Assembly: GCA_005805375.1 (NCBI GenBank)
Contig: SYMT01000543.1
Coordinates: forward strand, 1-32,747
From: Actinomycetota bacterium
Lineage (GTDB): Bacteria > Armatimonadota > SYMT01
Direction: 5' to 3'
DNA: 32,747 nt
Part shown: positions 13,818 through 23,541 of the stretch, one piece after another
Layout: every line of letters begins with the position of its first letter
Position numbering within the stretch: position 1 is the first letter of the stretch
Notes under the pieces: generated by a model
Told to the model about the DNA's origin: nothing
Database searches by the model: none
Seen by the model: only the letters and a program-made list of their open reading frames with translations
Made by a program: the position numbers and the translations under genes

Positions 13818-16570
13818 AGCTTCCCGCCCGCGCCTCTCGCCGCCAGCTCAATGCGATCCCAGGGTGCGTCCAGTGCGAGCCAGCCCAGACGCACTCCCGG
13901 ACTTCCCGTCTGCTCCAGGCGCACCCGGTACTGATTGCGCCGGCTCCCCCGGTGTACCATCGCCAGGAGATCTGCCGGGCCGGCGGGGCCGGCGCCGGAC
14001 ACCAGTACCGGCAGCCGTCGCACGTCTCGACCTGCCGTCGCCGGCGCCAGGATCCGCGTGTCCGCGGGCGCCTCCGAACTCGCGAGAAACACCTCGGTGA
14101 CCGCCCCTCCCGTCCCCTGGACCCAGAGCAGTGCCGTTCCGACTCCCGCGTCGCGGGCGACGGAGTACGTCCCTTCGTACTTCTGCAATCCACTGCGATT
14201 CAATGGGACTTGCTGCGCCGGTCGCCCGTCCGGCAGACGAATCCATAGTTGCGGCGGCGCCGCCGCCGCACCGACACCAATCACGGAAATCGAGTGCGCC
14301 CCAGGGCCCCAGAGGGGATTGTCTCCCGCATCAATCGCGACGGTTTCGCCGCGCCCGGCGCGTAGTTGCACTGTCCGCTCATCGCCCAGACCGCGTCCGA
14401 TGGCCGCCGCAACCTGTAGGCGCGAACCCAGCGCCGGATCGCCGCTGATCCGGCCTAGCCAGGCGCCCGGCCAGGCCGGGTGACGGGCCAGAAGCACATT
14501 CTGTGGCGGGCGATTCCCGATGGCAGCCTCGATTCTGGGCTCGAGGCCCCCCGAGGATCCATTCAGGTCCACCTGGATGTCGAACTTCGCGGCCCGGCGC
14601 AGGCGCTCGGGCAGGATGGACAACGTCGGCGTCATCCCCCCCGCCGGAGCGCTGGTCCCAGAAGCGGCGCCCGGCTGGCGCTGCAGCGGAGCGTCCGGAC
14701 GCACTTCGATGTCGGCGAGCGGGATGCCCGTGCCGCCGCCCCGCGCATCCATCGCCACCGAATGCGTCCCAACCGCGGACGCGGTCCAGTAGAACAGTGC
14801 CGTGCGACCATCGGGCAACAACTCTACGGTGCGAACACTCTCGGCGCAGACACGGATTTCCGGTGCGGCGCCCCTGCGGGCTGCGAAGGTCACACAGCCG
14901 ATCACCGTCTCCCCGGGCCGCACGAGGCGGCTTGGGGAGATTCGGAAGTCCTCTACCGCAGCACTCGTCCCCGGTACCCAGATGCGAATCCCAGGGGCCG
15001 GGACACCCTCAATCTCTGCTCGTACGCGGGCCCAACCCGATGCAACTTCGGCGCCCCTCGGGAGAACAAACTCAACCGGGCCGTCGGTCGGACCGGCTGC
15101 CTCTCGCTCCAGGGAATGCTCCTTCCCATCCGCTGTGCGCATGGTCACAACCGCGCGTTCCGGAGCAAACGCCGGCTTTGACCACAGGAGCACGGCGACT
15201 CGCTGACTTCCGGGTGTGGTGGGAGCTGCCCGAACCGTTACCGTGCGGCTGCCCGGGACGGGGAGGGATGGATTGTCCGAACGGGATCGCTCGTCATTGA
15301 AGGTGAAGCTGTAGGTTACCGCAGCGACGTCGGACGCGGCCGCCGGGAGATCCGCGATGACTCGATAGGTGAAGGCGCGCGGTTCCCCATCCGGGCGAGG
15401 CAGCACGGGCCACTTGATCCGCGTGCCGTCAACGGTGAGGCTGGAGCGGGCGGTGTCCAGCGGTCGGGAGGTGCGCACAATCACCGCGACCTGATCGTCC
15501 CCCTCGCCCGCCTCCAGGCGCACATCGGCAGTCGGCGCCGGGTTGGCCACGGTCAGCGACACAGTCTTGAGCTGCGACTTCTCGGGTCCATTGGCCGGGG
15601 CCCACCGCGCCACAATGCGAAGCACCTGGGAGCCGTTTTTGACCGGCTCTGCAACAGTGTCCCACACCCAGGCAACCTGACGAGAACTCGCATCGGGGCC
15701 CGGCACGAGCTGCGAGCGCGCCTCCAGCGTCCACCGTGCCGCCGGCGCATCCGCTTCGCCGGCGCCCCACTCGGCCTGCACCCGAACCCGGCCCACCACC
15801 GGGCGCGCCGCATTTCCCCCGGCCATCGGCACGGGCCCGGAGTCGTCGGCCAACCGCACGCTGATTTCCGGATCGGCGGCAGGTCGTTCGGCCAGCGCCG
15901 TGCGCAGCGCAGCCACATCGAGCCCATTGCCGGCAGGCCGGACACCCCACTTCGGGCCATCCGCACCGAGCATGAAATGATCCCCCCGCTCCAACCGGGC
16001 GAAATCCGCTGCATGGGCGGCATCAAACGGTACCGACAGTTTCACCGTAGTCCGGTCGGGTCCGACCTCCACGGCCACCGTGGGAGCCCCTGCAGACACG
16101 CGCAGCACCTCGCTCTTCGCATTTTTGCGCAGGTCATCGCGAAAATCGAAGCCCGCGCTGGTCGGATTCTGGGTGAGCTGCTTCCACGCCGCCTGCCGGC
16201 TCGCGTCCGTCCGCAGGATCCGCTCGACCAGAACGAGGGCGGCGACGGTGGGACGGCTGGCAAACGAGGCCCCGGCCGCGGAAAGCGCCTGGTCGGTCAT
16301 CCCCATCCGCAAATAGACGTATCCCCGTCCCAGCAGCGGGTACGCAATGAGCGACACGCCCTCACTGTTCTTCTCCAGTGTGGCGCCCTCCCGTGCAGTG
16401 AAGCGGAGCAACGACTTGAGCGCTCCGGCCAGGTCTCCGCCGGCGATCCCCTGGCGGGCGCCGACGTAGTCGTCGTACGATTGGAACGCGGCCACAGGCG
16501 CAGGTGTGCGGAACACTCCTATGAGGAGAATCGCCGCGATCAGCACCGCTCCGCCCGACCGGCCCATCAT
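13796..16570 (-). CDS. Large secreted protein with helical (TPR-like) N-terminus and beta-sandwich modules
   Basis: A 924-residue protein I do not recognise. It begins with a signal peptide (GGAVLIAAILLIGVF, cleavage near VAAFQS). Residues ~35-130 are helical and repeat-like (DYVGARQGIAGGDLAGALKS; YPLLGRGYVYLRMGMTDQAL), resembling TPR hairpins. The remainder is rich in beta strands, Val, Arg and Pro, in several modules reminiscent of Ig-like folds (for example VSLTVANPAPTADVRLEAGE and a similar unit near PVPGSRTVTVRAAP). No catalytic motif is visible. The start is one of two adjacent ATGs, with GAAGGAG about 7 bp before the first. Its 3' end overlaps the membrane OB-FHA gene by 22 nt, so the two products are probably made together. 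It is likely periplasmic or surface-located. Confidence 0.72.
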   Translation of the reverse strand: MMGRSGGAVLIAAILLIGVFRTPAPVAAFQSYDDYVGARQGIAGGDLAGALKSLLRFTAREGATLEKNSEGVSLIAYPLLGRGYVYLRMGMTDQALSAAGASFASRPTVAALVLVERILRTDASRQAAWKQLTQNPTSAGFDFRDDLRKNAKSEVLRVSAGAPTVAVEVGPDRTTVKLSVPFDAAHAADFARLERGDHFMLGADGPKWGVRPAGNGLDVAALRTALAERPAADPEISVRLADDSGPVPMAGGNAARPVVGRVRVQAEWGAGEADAPAARWTLEARSQLVPGPDASSRQVAWVWDTVAEPVKNGSQVLRIVARWAPANGPEKSQLKTVSLTVANPAPTADVRLEAGEGDDQVAVIVRTSRPLDTARSSLTVDGTRIKWPVLPRPDGEPRAFTYRVIADLPAAASDVAAVTYSFTFNDERSRSDNPSLPVPGSRTVTVRAAPTTPGSQRVAVLLWSKPAFAPERAVVTMRTADGKEHSLEREAAGPTDGPVEFVLPRGAEVASGWARVRAEIEGVPAPGIRIWVPGTSAAVEDFRISPSRLVRPGETVIGCVTFAARRGAAPEIRVCAESVRTVELLPDGRTALFYWTASAVGTHSVAMDARGGGTGIPLADIEVRPDAPLQRQPGAASGTSAPAGGMTPTLSILPERLRRAAKFDIQVDLNGSSGGLEPRIEAAIGNRPPQNVLLARHPAWPGAWLGRISGDPALGSRLQVAAAIGRGLGDERTVQLRAGRGETVAIDAGDNPLWGPGAHSISVIGVGAAAAPPQLWIRLPDGRPAQQVPLNRSGLQKYEGTYSVARDAGVGTALLWVQGTGGAVTEVFLASSEAPADTRILAPATAGRDVRRLPVLVSGAGPAGPADLLAMVHRGSRRNQYRVRLEQTGSPGVRLGWLALDAPWDRIELAARGAGGKLCIVNAQ

Positions 16571-16777
16571 CTACTCTCTCCTTCGTGCCGCGCCCTGAAA
16601 GACTTCCGCCTCGCGGTCGGGCCTCCGACACCCGTCTGACGTCACAAAACTCCCCGGGGTCGTTGGGTTTACACCCGGCCGCTCATACCGCCACGCTGTG
16701 CCGAAGCCGCTGGCTCCGTGCCCGCGAAGGCGGCCTCCGTTCTCTCTCCTCGCACGCTACTCCGGTTTCGCACCCGG
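16571..16777. other. 207-bp intergenic gap inside the minus-strand envelope cluster
   Basis: This is the widest gap in the six-gene cluster, between the small secreted protein and the 924-aa protein. It may hold an internal promoter for the three downstream genes. I see no clear -10/-35 pair, hairpin with T-run, or RNA. Confidence 0.4.
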
Positions 16778-17716
16778 TTACTGCGCGCCGAACTTGGTCC
16801 TCGACTTCGCCGCACTGGCTGTCCCGAGACCACGCGAGCGTACTGCAGGCGCACCAGCCGAGCCGGGTGTTCGCGTGTTCCGGTCCAACCGCCGCAGGAC
16901 GGTTCGGACCTCATCTCCCGTAATCCGGTCGATTCCCAGAAAGATAACCAGGATGTCCGGGTCGTCCGGAAGGATGAAACCGAAGACCGGATCGGGCAGA
17001 TTTGCTGCATCAAATGCGAGCACATCGTCCACCGGAACCCGGACCTTCGTCGGCACCAGCCCGATCAGTGGAAAGCCATCCGTGTCGGTGAGTGCGGACC
17101 AGACGCCCTGAAACTCAAAAGCACCGAATTGCACTTCGGTCCCCTTCAGGATGAGGCGATTCCCTCTCAGGGTGAGACGAAAATCGTCTCCATCTTCACG
17201 AAATGCAGAGATCCAGTCGCCCTGCAAGTCCGCGTTTGCCTTCTCGTCCTGCGGGCGAAACAATGTAGCCTCCGCGAAGGGCCGGGACGGATAGGGAAAC
17301 ACGTCCGCCCTGCCGCTGATGCTGCCATTGTTGGCCTCAATACTCCCGGAGACACGTCCAAATGCGCGATTGCCGGCATCGTTCGCGCCATCCGGGTTCC
17401 GCACGCCGATCCGGAACGTGCCGCGACGGGCAGTCCCGCGGCCCACCACCAGGCTCTGACTCACTAGAGGAGTGCCATCCCCAGCATCCGCCGGATTTGT
17501 GAGAGTGATCCCTAGATGAATGGTGGAATTCCGAGTCCCGATCACTGCGAACTCGGCGGGCGCTCGGGCCACCCCTCCGGCGCCAAACCGTCCACCGCGA
17601 AAAAACACCGGGAACTGCGCTCCCTGCGCATCTGCCGGGCGCAGTGTGGGCGCCGATGCCGCCAGCACGATCACGCCGGCAGCGAGCATCCAGGGGTAGA
17701 GTTGTCGTCCTGTCAT
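16778..17716 (-). CDS. Secreted hypothetical protein
   Basis: About 312 residues from the ATG at 17716 (GAGG about 8 bp upstream); the track start at 17797 overlaps the preceding gene's end. A signal peptide is evident (YPWMLAAGVIVLAASAPTL, then RPADAQ). The mature protein is mostly beta strand with alternating polar and nonpolar residues (for example FAVIGTRNSTIHLGITLTNP, GRVSGSIEANNGSISGRADV, FRLTLRGNRLILKGTEVQFG). A segment DPVFGFILPDDPDILVIFLG precedes a basic, Ala/Ser-rich tail. I recognise no family. It sits between the PorV-like barrel gene (77 bp away) and the 924-aa secreted protein, so an envelope role is likely. Confidence 0.7.
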   Translation of the reverse strand: MTGRQLYPWMLAAGVIVLAASAPTLRPADAQGAQFPVFFRGGRFGAGGVARAPAEFAVIGTRNSTIHLGITLTNPADAGDGTPLVSQSLVVGRGTARRGTFRIGVRNPDGANDAGNRAFGRVSGSIEANNGSISGRADVFPYPSRPFAEATLFRPQDEKANADLQGDWISAFREDGDDFRLTLRGNRLILKGTEVQFGAFEFQGVWSALTDTDGFPLIGLVPTKVRVPVDDVLAFDAANLPDPVFGFILPDDPDILVIFLGIDRITGDEVRTVLRRLDRNTRTPGSAGAPAVRSRGLGTASAAKSRTKFGAQ

Positions 17717-17793
17717 TCGAGAACCTCTTCCGCAAACCCGTACATGACCGATCGGGCCGCCACGGGACCGGGTTTGGCTGCCGTGCTCCGGGC

Positions 17794-19185
17794 TCACTTC
17801 AAGTCGAGGCGAACCGACGTGGTAAACAGGGGATCGCCGGTGCGAATACTCTTCTCAGCGCCAAGGTCGAAGCGATAGGGTCCGCGCCTGTAGCCGAATC
17901 CCGCAGTGGCCATCCGATCGCTGAAAAAGAGGGCCTTGTCGGGACTGTTGCGGGTGAAGAACCCCGCCCGCACCGACCAGTAGGCTCGCGTGTCGGGACC
18001 CGGTGTCCCGTCGGCCTTCGCCTCGGGCGGCGCCCCCAGCGGGCGGAACTGGTACTCGACCCCAAAATGCCCGTCTGCAGTGTTGCGTCGCTGCTCCACC
18101 GCTGTCGGATCCAGGCCGGAGAAGTAGTATCGTCCCTCGGCTGCCAGCAACAGGCGCGCGCCCTTTTGCCAGACGTCGTTCATGCGATACGCTACTCCCA
18201 GGCTGGTGCGACCACTGATGCGGTCGCCGAAGAAGTCGCCGGCGGCATCGGAATCACCCAGGCGCGTGGGGTGAAGGTAATGCAGGCCCACCGTCAGCGG
18301 CCCCTGCTGCCCGCCCGGTTGGTATAGCGCTCCGACCCCGAAGGTCACCCCGTCGGCATTGTCGTTCAGATCCACGGGCGGGGTAACACCCCCGAGATCC
18401 ACAATATCCTGCGCGATGTTCAACTGCACGTAGTGCACCGCGCCGCCGAGCCGCAGCTTGTCGTTTGCGCGGTACCCATAACCGATCGTGTTGTACCAGT
18501 AACGGGCCAGATCGAGGCGCCGAGTGTTCCCGGGTTCGACCCGCGCGACCTGTTCGTAGCCACCCAACGTACGGCTGACACTCACTGTGCCGTAGCGTCG
18601 AGGCGCCACTCGTTCGAGAGCCTGGTTTCCTGCCGGAGGGGTGTCCTGGGCGGGCACCTCGACTTCGAGCAGTCCCTTCACCCTCCGGGTCTTGCTCGGG
18701 TCCGTCTCATCCGGGACCTCAATCTCCACCGGGATCTTCTCCTTCGTGAGCCGCGGAGTTGCGCCGGCTGCGGAGCTGCCGGTTCCCGCGTTCCCCGGGG
18801 ACGGGAGGCGCAGTCGGGCACCGCGGTACAGCGGATACGCAATTCCTCCGTAGCTGAACTGCAAGTTCGTAGAATTGATGTCACTCCGAACCGCGCCGCC
18901 CAGCAGCGTCTGATCGAACAGATTGGTTCGCGCAAGGGTACGGAAGTCCATCGCGATCTGCGTCCGGTCCAGAGTGGCCAGCCCGGCAGGATTCCAGAAC
19001 GACGCCGTGATGTCGTCCGCGATCGCAACAAATGCTCCCCCAAGCCCGATCGAACGTGCCCCGACGCCAATCGTCTGCAGCGAGTCCGGCCGACGACCGC
19101 GAGTATCCTGCGCCCAGGCTGCCTGTGGAGCACTGGCGACGACCGTGAGGCCGGCAATGCCGACGTGAACTATCCGGTTTCTCAT
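17794..19185 (-). CDS. PorV/PorQ-like (FadL-related) outer-membrane beta-barrel protein
   Basis: About 463 residues from the ATG at 19185 (GAGG 5 bp upstream; a GTG two codons earlier is less likely). It has a signal peptide ending AAWAQ. The hallmark is just after the signal: IGVGARSIGLGGAFVAIADD followed by SFWNPAGLATL, the signature of PorV/PorQ/UPF0164-type barrels related to OmpP1/FadL. The rest has repeated amphipathic strands (LRLGGAVHYVQLNIAQDIVD, GVTFGVGALYQPGG, RLLLAAEGRYYFSG, PYRFDLGAEKSIRTGDP). A Pro/Glu-rich loop near residue 150 is probably extracellular or periplasmic. PorV works with type IX secretion in Bacteroidota, but PorV-like proteins also occur in phyla without it. Its placement directly after a giant Ig-repeat protein suggests a role in exporting or anchoring that protein, which is inference. 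Confidence 0.82.
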   Translation of the reverse strand: MRNRIVHVGIAGLTVVASAPQAAWAQDTRGRRPDSLQTIGVGARSIGLGGAFVAIADDITASFWNPAGLATLDRTQIAMDFRTLARTNLFDQTLLGGAVRSDINSTNLQFSYGGIAYPLYRGARLRLPSPGNAGTGSSAAGATPRLTKEKIPVEIEVPDETDPSKTRRVKGLLEVEVPAQDTPPAGNQALERVAPRRYGTVSVSRTLGGYEQVARVEPGNTRRLDLARYWYNTIGYGYRANDKLRLGGAVHYVQLNIAQDIVDLGGVTPPVDLNDNADGVTFGVGALYQPGGQQGPLTVGLHYLHPTRLGDSDAAGDFFGDRISGRTSLGVAYRMNDVWQKGARLLLAAEGRYYFSGLDPTAVEQRRNTADGHFGVEYQFRPLGAPPEAKADGTPGPDTRAYWSVRAGFFTRNSPDKALFFSDRMATAGFGYRRGPYRFDLGAEKSIRTGDPLFTTSVRLDLK

Positions 19186-19260
19186 CGTCACCTCACCTCA
19201 CCTCCGTTGTGGGTGCCGTTTCCCGAGCAGACTCGAAACTGCCGGGTTCCGGCGATACTG

Positions 19261-22200
19261 TTACCTTGAGTTGACCCTGAACTGCCGCACATTCCCCGTG
19301 GGGGTCCGGTCGTTCACATCGGTGACGCCGGAGACCACCACTTCGTATCGGCGGTTTCTCCGGTAGCGCGCCGGGGAAAGCCGCAGCGGTTGCCGCAGCT
19401 TGAACAGCACCCCCCGCTGCACTTCAGCCGGGTTATCCGCGTCCCGTTCGCGGAACTCGAACGCGCTGCGGCCGAACTGGTCCGTCACCTGCCGCGTGAC
19501 GGCGTCCCGGACGGTCACTGAAAGCGAAGCGACGTTGAGACGGATCCCGCCGAGTTGACTGACGCGGAACTCAACCGGCAGCAGCCCGTTCACGTTGTAC
19601 GGACGGTCGGCAAACGGCAGGGTGAACCGCACAACCGGCGGATCGGGCGCCTGGAAACTCGTGATGTCGGACGTGCCGGCACCGGTGTTGCCCAGCGCAT
19701 CGAGCACCTCAACCCGGATGCGGATCGGACCATTCCTCGCAATTTCGGGCGACACATTGAGGGTGCCCGCCGTAAACGTGATCTCCCCCCCGCCGAGTAT
19801 TCGTGCCGCCCCGGCGTCCGGGAAGGTGAATACATCGCCGGTGATGTCGGTCGCACCCTGGGTGATCAACACCCGATAGAATCGCAGGCCTGATCCCCCG
19901 AAATCGTCCGTGCGGACCCGCAGTTCCAGGTCGCGACCGGGCGGCACGGTGGCGCCGGTCTCCGGCTGAACAATCGTGACCGCCGGAGCAGTGTTGTCCA
20001 CAAGCGCCGACACCGCGGTCGTCGAGGTGTTTCCCAGGTTATCCGTAGCTCGAACCGCAAACGTGTGACGCCCGTCCGTGATGACCCGGGTGTCCAGCGC
20101 AATGCGCACCGCCTGATCGGCACCCGCAGTCAGGAGCGAAGACGACACATGCGTCGTGCCATCCACGAGCAACTCCAGGCGGATGGGTGCGCTTTGCAGC
20201 TCGGTGACCCGCAACTGCACCGGAAATGCGGCGCCCTCGAAGTTGTTGATGAACTGGTCCGGCGTGGGCGACAGGATTGTCACGGCCGGGGCCACGCTAT
20301 CAATCGTGATGCCGCGCGTGAGATTGCTGCCGTTCGGGACCCGGAGGTGGTCCGGGCCGCCCGATGTCAGGTCGTTGGGATCAGAAGTCACCGCGTCGTC
20401 GTTGGCTTCGATCCGGATGGTGTGCGGACCCTGGCTTTCGTCCGCTGGAGTGGCGGGATTGTCCGCGAAGGTGCGGGTCACGCTGATCGCATCCACGCCC
20501 TTCGTTCCGCCGGTTGCGACCTGCACTCCGTCCACCAGCAGCCGCCAGGCGATCCCGTTCGCCTCCGTCAGATCCGCCCGAATCGGCACCTGCGTTCCCG
20601 GCGTCGCCGGATCGGCATCTCCGATGAAGCCCGTGGGAGGCGTCTTGAGGTTGATGATCGGCGCGGCGTTGTCCACCACGAAGGTGCGGGTTACCTGCCC
20701 GATCCGGTCGCTGTCGTCTACGGCCCGGAGCGTGAGCGCGTGCAGGCCGTCAGTGAGCCGCGTGGTGTCCAGATCGAACGGGTCAATGTCCTGCACCGTA
20801 CCGGACACGTCCCTGCTGACAATCTGATTCGCGGCTGCCAGCCCGTCCAGGTAAAGCTCGTAGCGTCTGAGCTGCCGCGCGTCGCGCACGACCCCCTTCA
20901 CCAACAATCGCCCGCGTCGCACCTGCCCGTCATTGATCGCCGGATTCAGCGGGTCGCGGTCCGGAACGGTGATTTCCGCCGTCGGACTTCCGCCGTCGAG
21001 CACGAACGGGCGCGTAGCGACGGCACTGTTCGGCGCCAGACTCGCCCGGTCCATCGCCATCACCACCAGCGTATGCGGTCCCTCGTTCAACAGCGGGAGA
21101 GTCAGGTTTACCGTGGCCGAGTTCCCCGGCACAAGCGCAGGAAGGGCGAGCGGCAACCCATCCAGAGTCGCCCGGACGGTCGTGACATCCAGATTGGCGT
21201 CCGTGACCAGGAAACTCGCGGCGACCGGATTGTTCACAAACCCGGCTGCGGACGGAGAAGTGATCGTGATCGCCGGCGCCGTGTTGTCGGTCACGAAGGC
21301 GGTCGAGACGGTTCCGGTGCGGCCCGCCTCGTCAGTCGCCCGCAGCACCAGCGTGTGCGGCCCGTCAGTCAGCGCAAAGGTATTCAGATTGGCGGCCACG
21401 GGAGCGGCCGTGCCGCTGACGTCCATCTGCGCGATCACATTACCGGGAAGCGTCCCATCCAGGAAGAGCTCCCAGCGACGCAGGCGGAGGCTGTCGGTAA
21501 CGCTGCCGCTCACCGCCACCACGCCGCTCCGCACCGCCGCCGCCGTGGGGGTCGTCAGCACCGCAACCGGGTCCTCGTTGTCTACAGTGAACGTCCGGGT
21601 GGACGCGCTCCGATTGCCGGCGCGGTCAAACGCGACCACGGTGAGCGTGTGAGAGCCCTGTGACACGTTGTTGAAGTTCGCCGTGAGGGTGTGCGTATTC
21701 GCCACGGATGCAATCGCCGGATTTACGGCGGCGCCGGCATCCAACTGGAACGTGGTGCGGCCCGCGTTCGTGTCGAGATTCGCGTCCACGACGGTCACAT
21801 TGGCTGCCAGCGGGGAGGTCGCGGTCGCTCCTGCCGCCGGTTGGTTGATCGTAATCGCCGGCGGAGTAGTGTCTACGACGAAGTTCAGCGTGGATTGGGT
21901 GACGTTCCCTGCGTTGTCCAGCACGGTGGATCGGAGCGCGAAGGGGCCATCGGCAGGGGTGACGCCCGTGGAGCGGAACTGCCCCAGGGCATCTATCGGC
22001 GTCTGCACCGTGTCCAGCGCGGTGTTCCCCTGCAGGAGTTCCACCATTGCAGATGCGGCCACCCCGGATCCTGTGAGGACGGGATTCACCACACCGGCGG
22101 CATCTTTGTGCCCCGGATCGAACGCGACGCCCCCAAACGAGAAATTACGGGCGGCGATGAATAGCGCCCCTCCAACATTTGCACTGGCAGCCACGCCCGT

Positions 22201-23172
22201 CCCGGTGATGCTGGGCGCCTGCGGGTCGAAAAACACGGCGCGCTGGTATTCCGCGGAGGCCACGCCGGCACGGTTTCTGACCTGTGTACTGAATACAAGC
22301 GGACCCCCCGCGGCGGATGGATGTCCAGTGAGATCCGCAACGTACGGCAAATCGAAAGTCAGGACACCATTGGGGGCAATGGTGAAGTTCCCGTTCGGCG
22401 TGGTGACGGCGCCCACCGCGTTTGGCGCAGGTCGCACGCTCTGGCCGGATCTGGCGCCGGTCAACGGATCCACCATTGCGATGGAAACGCTGTCCATTTG
22501 CTCGAAGAAGCTGCCGTTCTCCGTGATGGGCCGGGCAACACCCTGCATCCGTAACGCCGGAGTGTTCACAAAGGTGTATTGCGCCGCCGGAACCCCGAGT
22601 CCATCCGAAAACGGCGTGGGGCCGCCGGTGCTGGTGTCAAAACGACCGATTTCGAACGAAGCAACCGGCCGCTGATTCGCCGCGCCCAGGGCGGGAGAAC
22701 GGTCCTGGCGGAGCTGCACCACCTCGCTGTCTCCCGGCTCGCTGCCGCCATCCGAAAAAAGCGCTCGGGTGGAAATGGTCGCAGTCCGCACGACTCCGTT
22801 GCTCGTTGCCCCCTGCAGCGTCAAGAATGCCTGGAACGCCCCCCCGTTGGGTGGAACCGAAGCCGTGGTGACCTGCGCCCCATCCACAAAGATGAGCACT
22901 CCGGTGAGAGTCTTGTTCCCCACAACCGTGGCAATGCCGCGCACGCGGAGCACGCCGGGGAGCACCGCCCCGGCGCCGTCCGCGGTGTCCACGTCCACGT
23001 CGAAGGACGATACAAGCCCCCCGGTGGGCCGATGGTCCACCTCCGGACTAACCAGCAAGCTGCCGTCGCCGGGCGCGGCAGGGAGTGAACGGAAACTCGT
23101 GATCGCAGCCAGCGCGAACAGACCGAGCAGCCCCCCCCACGGAAGTGTGCGTCGCGTGACACCTCGAAGCAT
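19261..23172 (-). CDS. Giant secreted protein with tandem Ig-like repeats
   Basis: A 1303-residue protein and probably the first gene of the six-gene minus-strand cluster. It has a basic N-terminus and hydrophobic signal (WGGLLGLFALAAITSF). From about residue 430 there is a series of ~95-125-residue Ig-like modules, each opening with a linker of the form F-V-V-D-N-x-x-P followed by a hydrophobic strand: FVVDTTPPAITINQP (~434), FTVDNEDPVAVLTTP (~530), FVTDNTAPAITITSP (~630), FVLDGGSPTAEITVP (~725), FVVDNAAPIINLKTP (~832), ITIDSVAPAVTILSP (~957), ALVDNTAPAVTIVQP (~1057). A typical module also has a segment like TDGPHTLVLRATDEAGRTG. No catalytic domain, sortase motif or clear C-terminal anchor is seen. 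It is probably a surface adhesin or structural stalk. A PorV-like barrel follows after 75 bp. Confidence 0.85.
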   Translation of the reverse strand: MLRGVTRRTLPWGGLLGLFALAAITSFRSLPAAPGDGSLLVSPEVDHRPTGGLVSSFDVDVDTADGAGAVLPGVLRVRGIATVVGNKTLTGVLIFVDGAQVTTASVPPNGGAFQAFLTLQGATSNGVVRTATISTRALFSDGGSEPGDSEVVQLRQDRSPALGAANQRPVASFEIGRFDTSTGGPTPFSDGLGVPAAQYTFVNTPALRMQGVARPITENGSFFEQMDSVSIAMVDPLTGARSGQSVRPAPNAVGAVTTPNGNFTIAPNGVLTFDLPYVADLTGHPSAAGGPLVFSTQVRNRAGVASAEYQRAVFFDPQAPSITGTGVAASANVGGALFIAARNFSFGGVAFDPGHKDAAGVVNPVLTGSGVAASAMVELLQGNTALDTVQTPIDALGQFRSTGVTPADGPFALRSTVLDNAGNVTQSTLNFVVDTTPPAITINQPAAGATATSPLAANVTVVDANLDTNAGRTTFQLDAGAAVNPAIASVANTHTLTANFNNVSQGSHTLTVVAFDRAGNRSASTRTFTVDNEDPVAVLTTPTAAAVRSGVVAVSGSVTDSLRLRRWELFLDGTLPGNVIAQMDVSGTAAPVAANLNTFALTDGPHTLVLRATDEAGRTGTVSTAFVTDNTAPAITITSPSAAGFVNNPVAASFLVTDANLDVTTVRATLDGLPLALPALVPGNSATVNLTLPLLNEGPHTLVVMAMDRASLAPNSAVATRPFVLDGGSPTAEITVPDRDPLNPAINDGQVRRGRLLVKGVVRDARQLRRYELYLDGLAAANQIVSRDVSGTVQDIDPFDLDTTRLTDGLHALTLRAVDDSDRIGQVTRTFVVDNAAPIINLKTPPTGFIGDADPATPGTQVPIRADLTEANGIAWRLLVDGVQVATGGTKGVDAISVTRTFADNPATPADESQGPHTIRIEANDDAVTSDPNDLTSGGPDHLRVPNGSNLTRGITIDSVAPAVTILSPTPDQFINNFEGAAFPVQLRVTELQSAPIRLELLVDGTTHVSSSLLTAGADQAVRIALDTRVITDGRHTFAVRATDNLGNTSTTAVSALVDNTAPAVTIVQPETGATVPPGRDLELRVRTDDFGGSGLRFYRVLITQGATDITGDVFTFPDAGAARILGGGEITFTAGTLNVSPEIARNGPIRIRVEVLDALGNTGAGTSDITSFQAPDPPVVRFTLPFADRPYNVNGLLPVEFRVSQLGGIRLNVASLSVTVRDAVTRQVTDQFGRSAFEFRERDADNPAEVQRGVLFKLRQPLRLSPARYRRNRRYEVVVSGVTDVNDRTPTGNVRQFRVNSR

Positions 23173-23541
23173 GCCGAAGCACTCCCTAACTACGCGCCTC
23201 TTCTCCGAATTGGAAGAAGGTGAGATTGCCGGATATTTGGAGAGGCGAAGCGCGTGACACCAGTGAGATGCTTGTTCGATGAGCCGGGTGGGCCTATCCT
23301 CCTTCCGGAGATCCCTGACCTGTTTTGTCCGGGTTTGGCACCTGTCACGTCAGGAAGGACTCCGCGACGCCACGGGCGAACGGAAACGGTAGCCACGCGG
23401 CGGCTTCCTGCGCGCCTTGATTTCCTGGCCCCGGCCCGAGGGGGGCGGCATGGCGGCAGAGTCGTAACTTCCCCCGGCACAGTTCGCCTCCGGCCGGACG
23501 CAGCCGCCTCCAGATTTCAGCAATACTCCGGAATCAGAACG
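23173..23541. promoter_or_regulatory. Divergent intergenic region between the Ig-repeat cluster and the kinase gene
   Basis: This 369-bp gap separates two divergent transcription units and should hold both promoters. A bulged inverted repeat at 23200-23219 (CTTCTCC-GAATT-GGAAGAAG) sits about 30 bp upstream of the Ig-repeat gene start and is an operator or leader-hairpin candidate. The kinase ORF in the track extends through the region from 23254, but that leader has no domain character. No convincing sigma-70 boxes or RNA gene seen. Confidence 0.45.

Noticed and set aside
20065-21663. 532-codon plus-strand ORF opposite the Ig-repeat gene
   Set aside because: Arg/His/Gln-rich translation without domains; the opposite strand encodes regular Ig-like modules.
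23254-23541. N-terminal extension of the kinase ORF
   Set aside because: The 96 extra codons have no domain character and cover the divergent promoter region; the kinase domain begins just after the ATG at 23542.
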